Source of the DNA: Entonaema liquescens
Lineage: Eukaryota; Ascomycota; Sordariomycetes; Xylariales; Xylariaceae
Assembly: GCA_902805475.1 (NCBI GenBank)
Contig: CADCSX010000001.1
Span: forward strand, 310,001 to 374,000
Length of the DNA: 64,000 nucleotides
Reading direction: 5' to 3'
Below the pieces are notes generated by a model. That model was not told the origin of the DNA and did not search any database. It saw only the letters and a program-made list of their open reading frames with translations. Both the position numbers and the translations under genes were made by a program. This document shows positions 13,868-25,990 of this stretch, piece by piece (within the stretch, counting starts at the first letter, position 1; every line of letters starts with the position of its first letter).

Positions 13868-14376
13868 GTAAATACTAGGCATGGGCATTATGCGCATAAT
13901 AGATCTACTATGCGGTATAATGTCATTATACGTTATTATGCGCATAATGCCATACAATTTGCGTATAATGCGTATGACTTAGCGAAAAGTTCCCCGTATA
14001 TTGTACAATAACAATAACAATACCTCTTTTGACCTAAAATACCCTCAAATCTAATTACAAAATATTTCTTAAAAATAAAATTATATTCAGTCAATTTATC
14101 CCTATTAATCAGGGCTTTTTTCTGCAAAAACGGGCGGCTTATAAGTATTATAAAAAGGAATTACGTACTAGGTTAAATTCATTCAACCTAAGTACGCCTT
14201 ATCCAATTTGAAAACATGCTTCAACACTAAGCTAATCCCACTTCTGTACTAGCGCGCCGGATAATCGGGGGGTGTTATTCCGCTATGCGCATAGTAATTC
14301 TATTATGCGACATTATGCGTCATTATACGGTATAATGCGTTATGCGCATAGTAAAAATGCCATCTCTAGTAAATAC
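13868..14376. mobile_element. Non-autonomous hAT-type element (MITE), copy 1, with target duplications
   Basis: The element proper is 13876-14368 (493 bp). It starts TAGGCATGGGC and ends GCCATCTCTA, an imperfect terminal inverted repeat, and is flanked on both sides by a perfect 8-bp duplication GTAAATAC (13868-13875 and 14369-14376). The 8-bp duplication and TAG-type ends fit the hAT superfamily. Both subterminal regions are crowded with short inverted motifs built on ATTATGCGCATAAT and CGTATAATG, plausible transposase-binding repeats. No transposase is encoded, so it would need a helper element. The interior keeps many C and G bases that are T or A in copy 2 at 40933-41417, so this copy is little or not RIP-damaged. 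Confidence 0.88.
13924..13970. repeat. 29-bp invertible segment between 9-bp inverted repeats, copy 1 orientation
   Basis: Inverted repeats CATTATACG (13924-13932) and CGTATAATG (13962-13970) bracket a 29-bp segment at 13933-13961. The same segment occurs in the second element copy at 40990-41018 in the opposite orientation, apart from one transition, while the flanking bases of the two copies remain collinear. Confidence 0.85.
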
Positions 14377-15458
14377 ATCACAACAGTGGTGATCTTAATA
14401 CCTTTACGAACAGGCAGAGGGGCAGATTGCGTTAGCGAAAGATACCTCGTCGAGTAAAGTAGGGCTGCTAGGATTTGGATTGGCATAATTACATTAAGTC
14501 CAAGCAAGCTTGGTTTTCTTAGCCCGTGGAAGTATTCCGCCAGTTGCAAGCGGAATCGTTGAATCCAGGGTCCAGTATTTCGTGCACGGCTCATCGTTGA
14601 GTAGCACTGCTGCTCTTTACCTACCCACTTACAACTCCGTATTCCCCGACTCTCTCTAGTCACGGGCTCAATACGTATGGACTTCTCTGATCTCCGTAAA
14701 ACCCGACATTAATAATGCATGCCTAAAAGTTATAGTGTCTATTATTATTATTATTCTCTTGGCCTATAGACAGTATCATGACGGGGGTGATACAACAAGC
14801 CTCCAAAATAAGGGACGATCATAGAGCCGGTCAGCGATCGACAATCACCGAAGATTTATTCTCAAGATATCACTTCGCCCGGATTCAAACGTTCTGAGCG
14901 CTATAATCTCCGAGTTGTGCCTAGCCCTATTATATCCGTCTATCCCAGTCGCTCCTCTACCATAATAGCAAGAGTATATGCGCCACTCGTGTCATCCTTT
15001 AAAGCCACCGGTTTCAATTACTGACTACCTAGTTAATATAGCTCTAATCGAGGGGATATAGAAAATACTAGAACGGGAGAGCGATTCCCTTTCTAGGAAG
15101 TCGGTGTGTAGATGTTCGAGCCGATTACGGTTCGGAGCTATTTTTACACCTACGTTTCCTATAGGTACACATATCCGCGTTCGTTTGTTTCCCTCCGGGG
15201 TCTGTCCAAAGCTTGATGGAAATATTCGAATTCATAGACAGATTGAGCCAAGCTCAAAATTCTACCACTCTAGTCTTACTGTGGCTGCAAGCGGTCAGCT
15301 AGGTCATCAAGCTTCTAGATCTACAGCCGAACCTTACTTTGCATCTATCCAGCTCGCTTGTTCCCGACGCTACTATAGCCGCTTATTCTTAGGATAGCCT
15401 TCCCGAAGCCCCTGCCTCCTTGATCCGATATTTCGGTTTTCTTTACCAACACTAGCAA
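14377..15458. other. Intergenic region upstream of the Zn2Cys6 gene
   Basis: No gene is supported. A small ATT triplet run sits near 14741-14755. Minus-strand open frames around 14340-14663 lack any recognisable domain. The right part should contain the promoter of the transcription factor gene starting at 15459. Confidence 0.5.
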
Positions 15459-17916
15459 ATGTCTCATATTGAACCTTGTGGGTCTTCTCCGGAGACATGC
15501 GGCACTGGCCAAGGGGCATCACAGCCCGCTCCGGCTGCGGAGAAGCCGGCGGCACAGCGTAAGCCTGCTAAGCGCGAACGCGTCGCTTTAGCTTGCCAAA
15601 GGTGAGTTGCATCATGTGCCTTGAACATAACATCCATCGCTAATTAGCCCATGAAAAAGGTGCAAGACCAGGAAGCAGAAGGTAAGGATGAGTTAGTATA
15701 ACTCGATTTCTTTTTCTCTTACCCTCTGGATTGGTAGAACTCGCCTAATAACACTATCATATCGTAGTGTGATGGTCAACGGCCGGCCTGTGCTTCGTGC
15801 GCTCGGTTGTCCTTAAAATGTGGTATGCCACTACCCTCAATGCCTTAAAGTATCGATCTGTGCTCTAATCCGAGATTAAGTTTACATTGTACCGCTTGTG
15901 CCAGCGGCGGGGGAGAAGAAGGTTTATATCAAGGCTCTTGAAAACCGAATTACCGAGCTAGAAGCATATCTCACTTCAATCGGTCACCGTAATGTCAGCA
16001 ACGATCATCTAGGACGTCTAAGTCTCTCGACATCGTCATCTCAGAGTGTAGCGGTACTACCAACTGGTCAGCATAACCAAATAACAGTGCCCGCGGCCGA
16101 ACAAGCCTCACGGGATGACGGGGATGATTCCAATGACATTTTACTTGCCGTCAGGGACTTATCGCTCTCCGCGTCAGGCCACTATGTTGGGGCGTCTTCA
16201 AATATCACTATAGGGCGAGTGCTCAGTTCGTTTGTACATAGCCAAAAATCATCCATCTCAGGTTCCCACGAAGAATTATCAATCCAGGGCGAAGATGACC
16301 CGGCACCAAAGTCGATATACTCGACAGTCGCAGGCGATATGATTGGGGTTCCGTTCCTAAGCCCTCAGGTTGCTGCGAGACTACTTCATGGTTACTTCCG
16401 ACACATAGCTACAAGATACCCCGTGCTACATTCAGCCCAGGTGGTGAAGCTTCACAATAACAGGGATAACCTCACAGATGAATATGAGCAAACCATTCTG
16501 CACCTCATATATGCAGTCAGTGGGAGATGGCTGGAGTCGGCTGGCGAAATGGGTCACTTTTTCAGCGATCACCATTATGATCTTGCTTTTGATGAGTTGG
16601 AATCAATGCTTCGTCTCCGCGATTCTCGTACGGTCAATTATTTGTTACTCATGGCATTATATTGCACGAGGGCGCCCAGGGACCCGGGAGCCTGGACATA
16701 TGTAGGAGCTGCGGTTAGATTGTGTATAGAACTGGGTTTGCATCGACGACAACGAAGACAGCAGCCTAGCGTTGAAGGTGAAATGGATAAGCGGAGATTT
16801 TGGACAGCCTACTTCCTCGATCGGGATATTTCCATCGCTGTCGGACGCCCGCCTAGCATATCGGACCGCGATATCGATGCCGAATTGCCCCTGGACATTA
16901 ACGAAGACACCCTTGACGATGAGGTCGTGCGTCAAGCTGCGACACGCGTCAGCAATATTCCTGTGAATCCCCCTAATACACTAACATCTTTCATTCATCG
17001 GACAAGACTCAAACAAATTGAGTCTGAAATCCAGCATGATATTTACCGAGTCGATCGGCCGAATGATGTCTCCGATGCTACCATAAATGGATTCTTAGAT
17101 AGGTTGAATGTGTGGAAAGACACCATCCCTTTCGACACGACGCACTACGTGCACCGACAAGAGGATGCATACGAAGGCGCTGAGTTATACACGATCCATT
17201 ATTACCGCTGCGTTAGGTTCTTATTATACCCCCAGCTTGCTAAAAACCCGGTGAATATGCACTACTTAAAGATGTGCTCCGATGCTTGTATAGGCATTAT
17301 CACAGATTATCGACGGTTGCACCACACCTTTCCGATAGGGTTCTCGGCGTTGTCGATACAATCCGTTTTCTTAGCAGGTGAGCATAACTTTCTCAGACCT
17401 ATACACCAATCGGCATACTAACACCCAACAGGCTTGACCTTGATATATTGCGCATGGCTAGCCCCTCCAAACTTCATCTCTGTCGACGGTCCGTTGACCG
17501 ACTGCCAAATTCTCTTGTACATCGTCACCGAACGTTATCCGTCAGCCAGAAAATACCGCGACGTATTCGAGCGCATCAAATCGGCAATAATGGGCATCAT
17601 TGCCCAAGGCAAGCATGAACCGCGAAACCCTGTTCATATAGACCCGAATGTCCAGAAGGGATTAGCCAGCTTCGAAGGCCAGTGGGCTCCCGGGGTGGGC
17701 GCAGACTTCTCTTATATGGTCAATGCTATGACAGGCAACACAGCGGCGGAGCCTTCGTTCGGCTTAGGTATGGATCAGGGGACTAGCACGTTAGTTGCAC
17801 ATTCAGAGCAACCTGCAGCGAACTTAGGCCAATATGGAAGCGTCTGGCCTGGCATGCACCAGCCTATGCCTCATGAGCTTAGCGACATCAACGCACTCGG
17901 GGGAATCTATCAGTGA
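15459..17916 (+). CDS. Zn2Cys6 fungal-specific transcription factor
   Basis: Five exons sum to 733 residues in frame: 15459-15601, 15660-15681, 15768-15822, 15881-17377 and 17432-17916. The zinc cluster is split over three introns: ALACQR, then CKTRKQK on a 22-nt exon, then CDGQRPACASCARLSLKC, giving all six cysteines. A coiled coil follows (KKVYIKALENRITELEAYL), the usual dimerisation element. The middle holds the fungal transcription-factor regulatory domain, with YPVLHSAQVV, YVGAAVRLCIELGLHRR and RRFWTAYFLDRDISIAVGRPPSISD. It should act in the nucleus as a DNA-binding regulator. Its place between aromatic hydroxylase, transporter and hydrolase genes makes it a candidate local regulator, which is inference. 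One acceptor is AAAAG and another TTAAG rather than the commoner YAG. Confidence 0.92.
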
Positions 17917-19236
17917 TAGCATGTCGGTTCCCCTTGCTATATTGTTAAGCTGGGATATTATGAGATATGATTGCGAGACTATACCATCATGCTACACTTT
18001 ATCGTATCAGAAGACGGCGACTTGGAGCTGGTACGCGATAGGGAAGGGTTCATCACGACTTTATCGTACGAAACGAGGTTATATATAAAATTTCATTCTA
18101 GGTATCGTACTTTTGGAAAAGCTTCCAGGGGACTTTATATATCCCCCACACCCACAACACATAGAACCGGTAGACATCCGATGCCCACTGGAGAGTAGCG
18201 AAGGGTTACCCATTATGTATATGAATACAGATTACTCCACTAAGTCAACAGTCTCTTACTATGATGACTTGTGTCTGAAAATGGGGACCATGTCCGGTAG
18301 ACGGGTCACTAACCCAGTCAAACCAGCAACCGTGCCGAACTACGTTGTGGTCCGTGTCGGATGAGGCCTTCCGATGATGGTACCCTACGCCAATACAAGG
18401 CCAGATGAACATCATATCGTACCGTCCCTGCAATATCACTGGCTTTGTTATACTCACGCTCATATTGGTTGGAATACGCACTTAGGAAACATGCCCACTC
18501 ACTTAATCTGCAATCCATCCACCACTCTTGTCTAATATGTATTTACCTCTTCAAGATAGTATCCGCAGATATCGTACCTTTATAAATCCATCGGTCTCAA
18601 GTTACTAAACAAGTCGCTAGGACATGACTAATAGCTAACTTCTAAATCGAAGTGATTAATAATTAATACAAAATATTTCATGTTGGCTAGAAGCGTCCTT
18701 TCTCAAGCAAAGTGGGGTGAAAAAGGAGGGGCAAATTCTGAGATATCGACGCCTCTTGCGTATGTGGATTCTATTAAAGGCGATAGGAGGTGGATGTCTA
18801 AAGTGGGGGATTAGGACTTCCAAGATAAACAACGTATTTACGATGATTCCCAGTTAAAGTCAAGATAAAATATACCGAAATAGCGCACTTGGAATCCGGA
18901 GATTATATCTAAACAAGGGGTTCTCGGGTCATTCGTGGGATTCATACTATGTACTATATATTAGAGCATTAACTACATATTCTGTACTACAGATCGTGCA
19001 TTCTGCGTGGCTGGTTGTGGTGAGTACCTTGGTGGATGGGTAGCACAACAGTTAGGTTCGGGGACTTTGTAAGATTTTGTATATATGGATTAGATGTCTC
19101 CGCAATGTCCGTCAAAATTTGTCTCGGCATGCTGAGAGGTGATTTATTTATTTAATAAAATTACTACCACCATACTCCTGTCCTGCCATGTTCAACTCTT
19201 TCATTCTGGGATCTACACGAGTTCTCCCTAAGTGTT
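17917..19236. other. Convergent intergenic region, no gene seen
   Basis: Lies between the 3' ends of the transcription factor gene and the oppositely oriented hydrolase gene. Short overlapping open frames at 17834-18518 exist on both strands but none shows family-like sequence. The AT-rich part near 18650-19160 holds nothing recognisable. Confidence 0.5.
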
Positions 19237-20358
19237 CTAGGTACTCTTGGGGACTGGACCGTACTCTCCGACCGTCTCTATTTTGCCCTCATACCCCACA
19301 GCTTTGGCGAAGTCCGCTAGGAACAGCCATCTAGACTTCTTTACCCAGTCCTTCTCCGAGAAGCTATTAGCTAGCTTAGGGAAGAAGTCTATGATGCCAA
19401 GCAGGAACTGGTCGTGAGCCGGAACGACGAAGATCTTCTCGTCCGCGTCGAACTCTTGCAATCCCTTGATTGTTTCTGTCGCTAGTGCCGCATCTGCGTG
19501 GATGGGGCCATCTACCGGGACGTAGAACGCCTCTTCCTTGCCATCACGGAGGATGTTGTGGAAGAGCTCGCCGGGGCATTGTCCCGGGGACTCGGGGTGG
19601 AACGGGTGCGGTGAGATGGAATCCGGCAAGGGGTGCCAGTGGCTAGGTCGCAGCTCGGCGTTGTGATGCACTCCATCTCCACCCATCAGGATGAAGGTGT
19701 CCGGATTGCTGGTCACACGTGCGAAACCACAGATGTGCCCGATGCAATGTCCCGGTGTGTCGAGGAAGTAAAAGGAACCATCGCCGAAATAATCGATGGC
19801 CCCAAACTTTCCGATCTTTAGGTTCGACTTCGAAAAGTCGAGCTCGTGAACCTCGCGGCCCGTATAATCGGACTCGAGGATATAAGCGGACTTAGGGTTG
19901 GTGGGATACCCTGGGAAGACAGCGTCCTTAGTTCCGGGGCCGATAATTAGCTTAGTGCTTGGCTCAAAGGTGGATGGGTCTCCAGTGTGGTCAAAGTGCG
20001 AATGCGACCAAGCTACAGCTTCGATACTCTTAGTGTCGACACCTTGCTCGTCGAGTATCTCGCGAACATGTTTCGGTACGGTTATGGTCACGCCTAAGGA
20101 TTCGAACCCCTCTCGAGTTGCCGGTGGCAGATTCCAGATGTCCTTCCTGATGCCTAAGTCGAACACAATGGTCCGTTTCGAAACCGGATGCTGAATCAAG
20201 AAGCCATAACAAGGCGCCGCAAGATAGTCATGGCCTTCAATTTTGGGACCAAAGAAGAAGTTAGGACCGAGACCGCGAATCGTGCCACTGGTATTCAGGA
20301 TAGAGACATTGACAGTTGATGCCGAAGCAGGGATGTTGAGATCCGGAATCTTAGCCAT
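19237..20358 (-). CDS. Metallo-beta-lactamase-fold hydrolase (lactonase-like)
   Basis: Single exon, 373 residues from the first ATG at 20358. The zinc-binding signature is SHSHFDHTGD (HxHxDH), followed by GTPGHCIGHICGF-like sequence (seen as DTPGHCIGHICGF) for the next His ligand, then FILMGGDGVHH with the bridging Asp and VVPAHDQFLL with the last His. The layout resembles fungal and bacterial N-acyl-homoserine lactonase-like enzymes and other small-lactone or ester hydrolases of the MBL superfamily. No signal peptide is visible, so it is probably cytosolic. Its neighbours are catabolic genes, so hydrolysis of a lactone intermediate is conceivable, but the substrate is unknown. Confidence 0.88.
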   Translation of the reverse strand: MAKIPDLNIPASASTVNVSILNTSGTIRGLGPNFFFGPKIEGHDYLAAPCYGFLIQHPVSKRTIVFDLGIRKDIWNLPPATREGFESLGVTITVPKHVREILDEQGVDTKSIEAVAWSHSHFDHTGDPSTFEPSTKLIIGPGTKDAVFPGYPTNPKSAYILESDYTGREVHELDFSKSNLKIGKFGAIDYFGDGSFYFLDTPGHCIGHICGFARVTSNPDTFILMGGDGVHHNAELRPSHWHPLPDSISPHPFHPESPGQCPGELFHNILRDGKEEAFYVPVDGPIHADAALATETIKGLQEFDADEKIFVVPAHDQFLLGIIDFFPKLANSFSEKDWVKKSRWLFLADFAKAVGYEGKIETVGEYGPVPKST

Positions 20359-21397
20359 TGTTGCTATATTACTTGCTTGGTATGGTGCCAATGCGTTGTT
20401 TTCGATCTCTAACTGGCACAATGTAGAAAACTGCTTGGGATTTATTTCACATAGAGGTAAATACTCCTTCTACAATATTTTCAATACTTTGTTATAATCC
20501 CTCAAGCACGGCTGTTAGCTGACGTCGCCTTATATGTTGCTCACCTCATTTATAAGCCTAACTATTTTATCTATAATTATTAATACATCATTACTGACCT
20601 CGGGCACTTGTTGTAACCAACATTCACATGTGGAGTGAAAGTGGGGTGGGCTTTTATCTCCCCGATCCCTTCCTGTGTTGGAATTCCTGTCGAAAGTGCC
20701 CGAAGCATGCTCAGGATACAACTCTTCGCATATTCATTCCTATATGGGTTGTTAAGACTGGTCTTATAACTTCTAAGAGTCATATCTTATCCCCCCAAAT
20801 AAGAGGTTATCATGCCCCGGGCATGTTGGCTCACTCTTCGGTCCCGATTAAAGTGGAATATAAAGGGGGGGGGGAAGATCCGAAGGAATTCGACTCTGTC
20901 ATCATAGAGATATGCCAAGAGATTTTAAAGATATTACTACGCTGTACGCTCTATAAGGCTGGCCGCTAGGTATCATGTGGGACATTTTGAAAGACCTCTT
21001 TCCTGGGAACCCCTCAATCAATTAGATGATTAAGGATTGCATCGAAATAACCTCGTTTTTACGCTCAATATAGGATGCAATAGCGATAAAGGCTTTATGT
21101 GCAGTCAATCTTTTCCTCTCTACCTAATAGAAATCTATAGAATCAGCTATCACGAAGCACAACGACGCGGTGTGTTTTATGATGCCATGTTGGCTCTCAT
21201 ATGTCTTTCCAACCAACTTCCTAAATAGTTCAAACTCATATCATAGTTGGGCGCCTATCCACAATGCATCCTGATGATGTGGAATATCTGTGTTCTTTCA
21301 GATCTCTAGTCTACGTAGTTAGATATATACGGAAAGATGGCCAACAGCGTTGAGTTGATGTGTCTAGCCGAAACACTTGCACCATGTTAAGCTGCAG
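20359..21397. other. Intergenic region, no supported gene
   Basis: Upstream of the hydrolase and downstream of the sugar-porter gene. Open frames at 20628-20969 and 21037-21228 show no domain. A run of G bases lies near 20867-20875. No regulatory site could be assigned. Confidence 0.5.
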
Positions 21398-23338
21398 CTA
21401 AGGCTCGTCGACATGTTCCGCAATAGCCAGCTTCTTTTCCGATCCCGGAACACGGGCCTCTACGTCCTTCAAAGCTTCAGCCACGATGGTCGTCTTGTAT
21501 GTTTTGAAATTTCGAACGGAAACCCGATTTGCAAACAACTCATCGATTTCCTCTAGTGTTCTACCTTTGGTTTCTGGGACACAAAGGTAGAAAAACACTA
21601 AACAACAGAGGTTCGAACCAGCCCATATGTAAGCATATTTAGCCCCCTATTAATTCATGTTAGACAGACAGCATATATATAGCATAAGTAGATTGAGAGT
21701 CATATTTGCGAAGAAAGCAGAAGGTACTTACCCAATTAAGGTCTTCTGGATTGATAAAATACGGCGAACAGAATCCCGTAAGCCAAGCGAGGAAGTAACC
21801 CAAACTGATAGCTGATCCTACAGACCAAGATCTCAACCTGGTGCTTACCATCTCTGTGGCAGTAGGGTATGTGGCATCTCCAACGAAAGCATTGTAAGAA
21901 AATTGATAAAGGGCGGTAAACGCAATAACGCAGTTCCGAGCGGAAAGTGTTCCGTAGGCGACGGTTGCGGAGACTGCCATTCCCAGCATTGCGCACCCCT
22001 GAGCCACAGCGCCAGTCATCAGAACAGTTCGCCTGCCCATGACGTGGCGCATTAGGTACATGCCGAAATTGACGCCGATGAAGCCCAGACATGTGTTCAT
22101 AACTGAGAACTTAAAGGCGTCGTCCACTGACAACCCTGCAACTATCATGAAATAAGTTGAGTAGCTGATGATAAACCATGAGCCGGCTCCTGTTTGAGTT
22201 GCAATAACGCCGTAGCAGAGGAGCGTGCGTCTTAGCTCAGTTCCTGCAGTGACATATATCAGCCTCTCTCTTTACTAGCATACGAAAGAAGTCGACCGCT
22301 TACCTTTGAACATGTCTAGCGGTCCAATTGTCCTCGCAGCTTGCTTTTCCTCTTCAATACCTTTTACCATCTCGACCCATTCTAGTTCAAACACTTCAGG
22401 AGATACCGAGTTTCCCCTTAGAGTCTTCAACGATTTTCTTGCCGCTTCAGTGTTTCCTTTATAAAGTAGATATCGGGGCGATTCAGGCACGAAAAAGAGA
22501 CCTAGCGCTAGAAAGGTCGGTACGATGAAAAGGGTCCCGAGTGGGATTTGGTAAGATGCCTTATCCAAACGGCTCTTCGTAGCGTTTGTTACGGCTGCAC
22601 CTATTATACTCCCAATATTTACCCATTCTGAGAAGAGCGCTACCATCACGGCCCGTAGGTGGGCTGGAGCTGCTTCAGCAGTCTATCGTGTGTTAATATA
22701 CTAGACAAAACAGAGGAGGAAGATATCGAGATGACATGGCACACAGTAGACATGAAGAATTGATATGGTATGCCGAAAGGTGTGAGTACATACTACCAGC
22801 TGTTAGTCATCTTAGGAAAAGAAAAGGGGTGCGCTTGAACATACCGTAAATATTAGAAAAGGTGACCAGAAAGCCATTGGCTAAACCAAGGACAAGCCTG
22901 CCAATATAAACTGCCACTTTATCTGTTGTTGAGATCTGGATAATGCATGCAATCGCGTTCAAAACGCACGCAAGCCATAAAGCGACCTTTCGACCGAAGA
23001 AATGGGCGAATGCTCCGGCGACAAGGGAAGATATGAAAGCGCCTAGTGTTAGGAGTGACCCGATAAGTCGTTGAAAAGTTCCCTATGTATTACGATTAGT
23101 TATTGTTGTTAAACAGGTAGATTCTAGCTGGGTATCTTACCTCAATGGCGTATCCGGCTGGCTGGCTGGGATCCTTATATCCAAATACTTCTAGGAAGCC
23201 TGGCATAGCCTGTAGAGACCCTATTGCTGCCGAATCGAGACCGTACTGCATATTTGCAATCGCCACGGTGGCGCATATAGCTAAACATTTCCGATTTGCC
23301 CAGAGGGATGTCTCTGGTATCTTGACGATGGCTGTCAT
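21398..23338 (-). CDS. MFS sugar-porter family transporter
   Basis: Five exons fit: 23338-23141, 23082-22845, 22672-22304, 22243-21732 and 21646-21398, about 521 residues. Sugar-porter marks are FGRKVALW after helix 2, IYIGRLVLGLANGF-like helix 4 sequence (seen as VYIGRLVLGLANGF), PESPRYLLYKGNTEAA in the central loop, RHVMGRRTVLMTG, and the terminal VPETKGRTLEEIDELF. Twelve helices are expected in the plasma membrane with proton-coupled uptake of a sugar or related polyol or cyclic acid. The 22844-22673 intron is unusually long (172 nt) and its acceptor uncertain: relatives usually read TAEAAPAHLR here and that TAE is encoded just upstream of the acceptor chosen to hold the frame, so a micro-exon or small indel may exist. 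Substrate unknown. Confidence 0.85.
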
Positions 23339-24610
23339 GATTATTTTACTGATCCCAGAGAAGAAACAGAAGGCGAATAAAGACCTATACCACCACAATC
23401 CAAAGAAAGGGAGTAGCTTGGAAAGAACATATGCTGCCACCTCGCATTTTAAGAAACCTGGTATGGTTACTATTCAAGTATAGTTACTATCCAGGGTCGG
23501 AGAGCTACCCCAACTTTTGTATAGCATCTTATATACCACGTGTGGAGTTGAAGCACTACCGCGGCGGAAAACGACACGATCTTCGCATCTTCCCTGTTAT
23601 TGACCAAGCCCTTCCCAAATTAGTCCTCCCCGCATTTCGGTACTTAATATCTGGTCGTTGAAGACCCTTCTAGACTAGGATATTTCGTACCTGGTTATAA
23701 AATGCCGTATTGATGGTAATTTTGACCTCGGGAAGACTCGTCGGAAAGGTACTAGACATGTTCGAATACAGTTATGTCCTACTTGGGGATGGCTTTAAAC
23801 CTTGACAAAATACACAAGACGACAACGGAGAACCATGGCCTTGTTTTTAGATTGGTTCAGATTTATTGAGAGAAGAAATCGACTTGATTTACATATTTTC
23901 TATCTTCGTAGAATTTTATCTGGGAGCTTTGACCTTAACTATGGTAGAGGCAGGCCATCCAATATGCAGACCGGGTAGACGATTCTGTCGCTTGATAAAG
24001 GGGGTCAGGACTTTACATGCTGATACTAGTCGCTTATTGCTCGGCAAGAGTATATACCTACCTCTCGAAAAACTATATTGAGATCCTCACCATAAATGTC
24101 GCGTGATATGCCCAAGTTGGAATATTGACCTATTTCATAAGCTTATGTTAGATTCGTGGTGATGAATGCAAAGTTCTGTTCTCTCTTCTCTTAATAGTTA
24201 CTGCCCCTAAATACCCAAGTTATCACATGCTGCATAACTCATTAGTGAAGATTACATAATATAGTCCCTAGATGCATTCCTAACGGTTAGTATCTTTTAG
24301 CCCCCACTACATTGTCGACACATTGCAATTGACATGGGTTCAAAGACGAACAATAAAAAAATAATATCCGCCAAATATTTTACCAAACTCTAAACAAAAA
24401 CTCCCAGTTCGCGTGTAACGAACGACGTAATTGATGCGCCAAACTCCATACTTCGACTGGCCGTGCGTATCCGGCACCTTCTAACCATTAGGTACTTGAT
24501 CATTAAAAAAAATAAAATACATCTTCGTTTCATATTCACCGATCGACGCTCTCTTTAAGCCTCTCCGGAGCCAGACTCCGATTAAGAAATACATGCAAAT
24601 ACATGCGACG
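23339..24610. other. Intergenic region
   Basis: Divergent-side spacer between the sugar-porter gene and the ERJ5-like gene. Open frames at 23145-23661 overlap the transporter's 5' side or lack domains. The last few hundred bases should hold the J-protein promoter; no specific element was recognised. Confidence 0.5.
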
Positions 24611-25990
24611 ATGAGGTTCTCCATTCTTTCCGTGGGTCTTCTGGCCCTCCTTACTCCATTAACATCGGCCTGGACGAAAGAAGATCGAGAAATCTTCCGC
24701 CTGCGCGACGAGATTGCCCAGTACGAGGGCGCCAACGTTACCTTTTACGACTTCCTCGGCGTCACACCGCGCGCTACCCAAGAAGAGATCAATAAGGCCT
24801 ACCGTAAGAAGTCTCGCGCCCTGCATCCGGACAAGGTCAAGCAGCAGCTAGCTGCAGAACGTGCTAAGCAGGCCAAATCTAAGAGCAAGGGGAAGAAGAA
24901 GGCTGGTGTCAATGTTACGAAACAGCCTACCGCCTCCGAAATCAAGGCCGCTGTGAAAATCGCTAGCGACCGTCAAGCTCGACTATCCATCATTGCCAAT
25001 ATCCTTCGAGGTTCTGGTCGTGCTCGTTATGACCATTTTATCGCAAATGGATTCCCCGTATGGAAGGGCACCGAATACTACTACAACCGCTACCGGCCAG
25101 GTTTGGGCACTGTGTTATTCGGCTGTCTGCTTGTGGGCGGTGGTGGCTTCCACTATTTGGCCCTCTACATGAGTTGGAAACGGCAACGCGAGTTTGTTGA
25201 ACGGTATATCAAGTTTGCCAGACAGGCCGCTTGGGGTGAGAACATTGGAATCCCAGGCGTCGACACACCTGCCGCCACTACTCCTCCCCCTCAGGCACCT
25301 CCAGCAGACGACGACCAGCAACCCCCGATGCCGATGAATCGCAAGCAGCGACGTCTACAAGAGCGAGATGCACGCAAAGAATCGGCCAAGGAGGGAAGAC
25401 GCCAACCACGTGGTCGGGGACGTCCCGGACAGCAAGCAAGCGGAAGCGCAACACCTGTGCCGCAATCTCAAGGGACCGGCCCATCGGGCCCTAAGAAGCG
25501 CGTCGTGGCTGAAAACGGTAAAGTGCTAGTTGTCGACTCCCTTGGCGACGTGTACCTCGAGCAAGAGGACGCCGACGGCAACGTGGAGGAATTCCTTCTC
25601 GACGTAAGTCTAACCCACCCATCTAGTTCACAGATCAGACACCTAACATCTACATAACAGCCCAACGAACTCCCCCAGCCCACGATTAAGGATACCGCAC
25701 TCATCAAGCTTCCGATATGGGCCTACTCCGCCACTGTCGGCCGAGTCTTCGGCACGCGCAAGCCCACCCACGACGACGACCAAGCCGACTCCGACTCCGA
25801 CCTTCCAGGTGCCGACGATCTCGCGGACGACTCCGACTCCGACCAGCCACAGCGCACGCCCTCTACCGATTCGGCCGAAGACTTCGAGCTCCTGGGAACT
25901 AGCGTCGAGGACTTGCCCAGCAAGTCAAAGGCTACGGGTAGCCAAGCGCAGCAGAGCAACAAGGCCAAGAAGAGGAACAAGAAGCGCTAG
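24611..25990 (+). CDS. ER membrane J-domain protein, ERJ5-like
   Basis: Two exons, 24611-25603 and 25661-25990, give 440 residues. An N-terminal signal sequence (MRFSILSVGLLALLTPLTSA) is followed by a J domain (NVTFYDFLGVTPRATQEEINKAYRKK, with the HPD triad at residues 72-74) interrupted after HPDK by a Lys-rich insert. A membrane segment spans about residues 166-188 (TVLFGCLLVGGGGFHYLALY). The rest is cytosolic, with Lys/Arg-rich and acidic DSDSD tracts and a basic KKRNKKR end. This order matches fungal ERJ5, an ER co-chaperone that presents its J domain to the lumenal Hsp70 and supports protein folding. An in-frame ATG at 24593 adds six residues and would spoil the signal peptide slightly, so 24611 was chosen. 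Confidence 0.92.
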
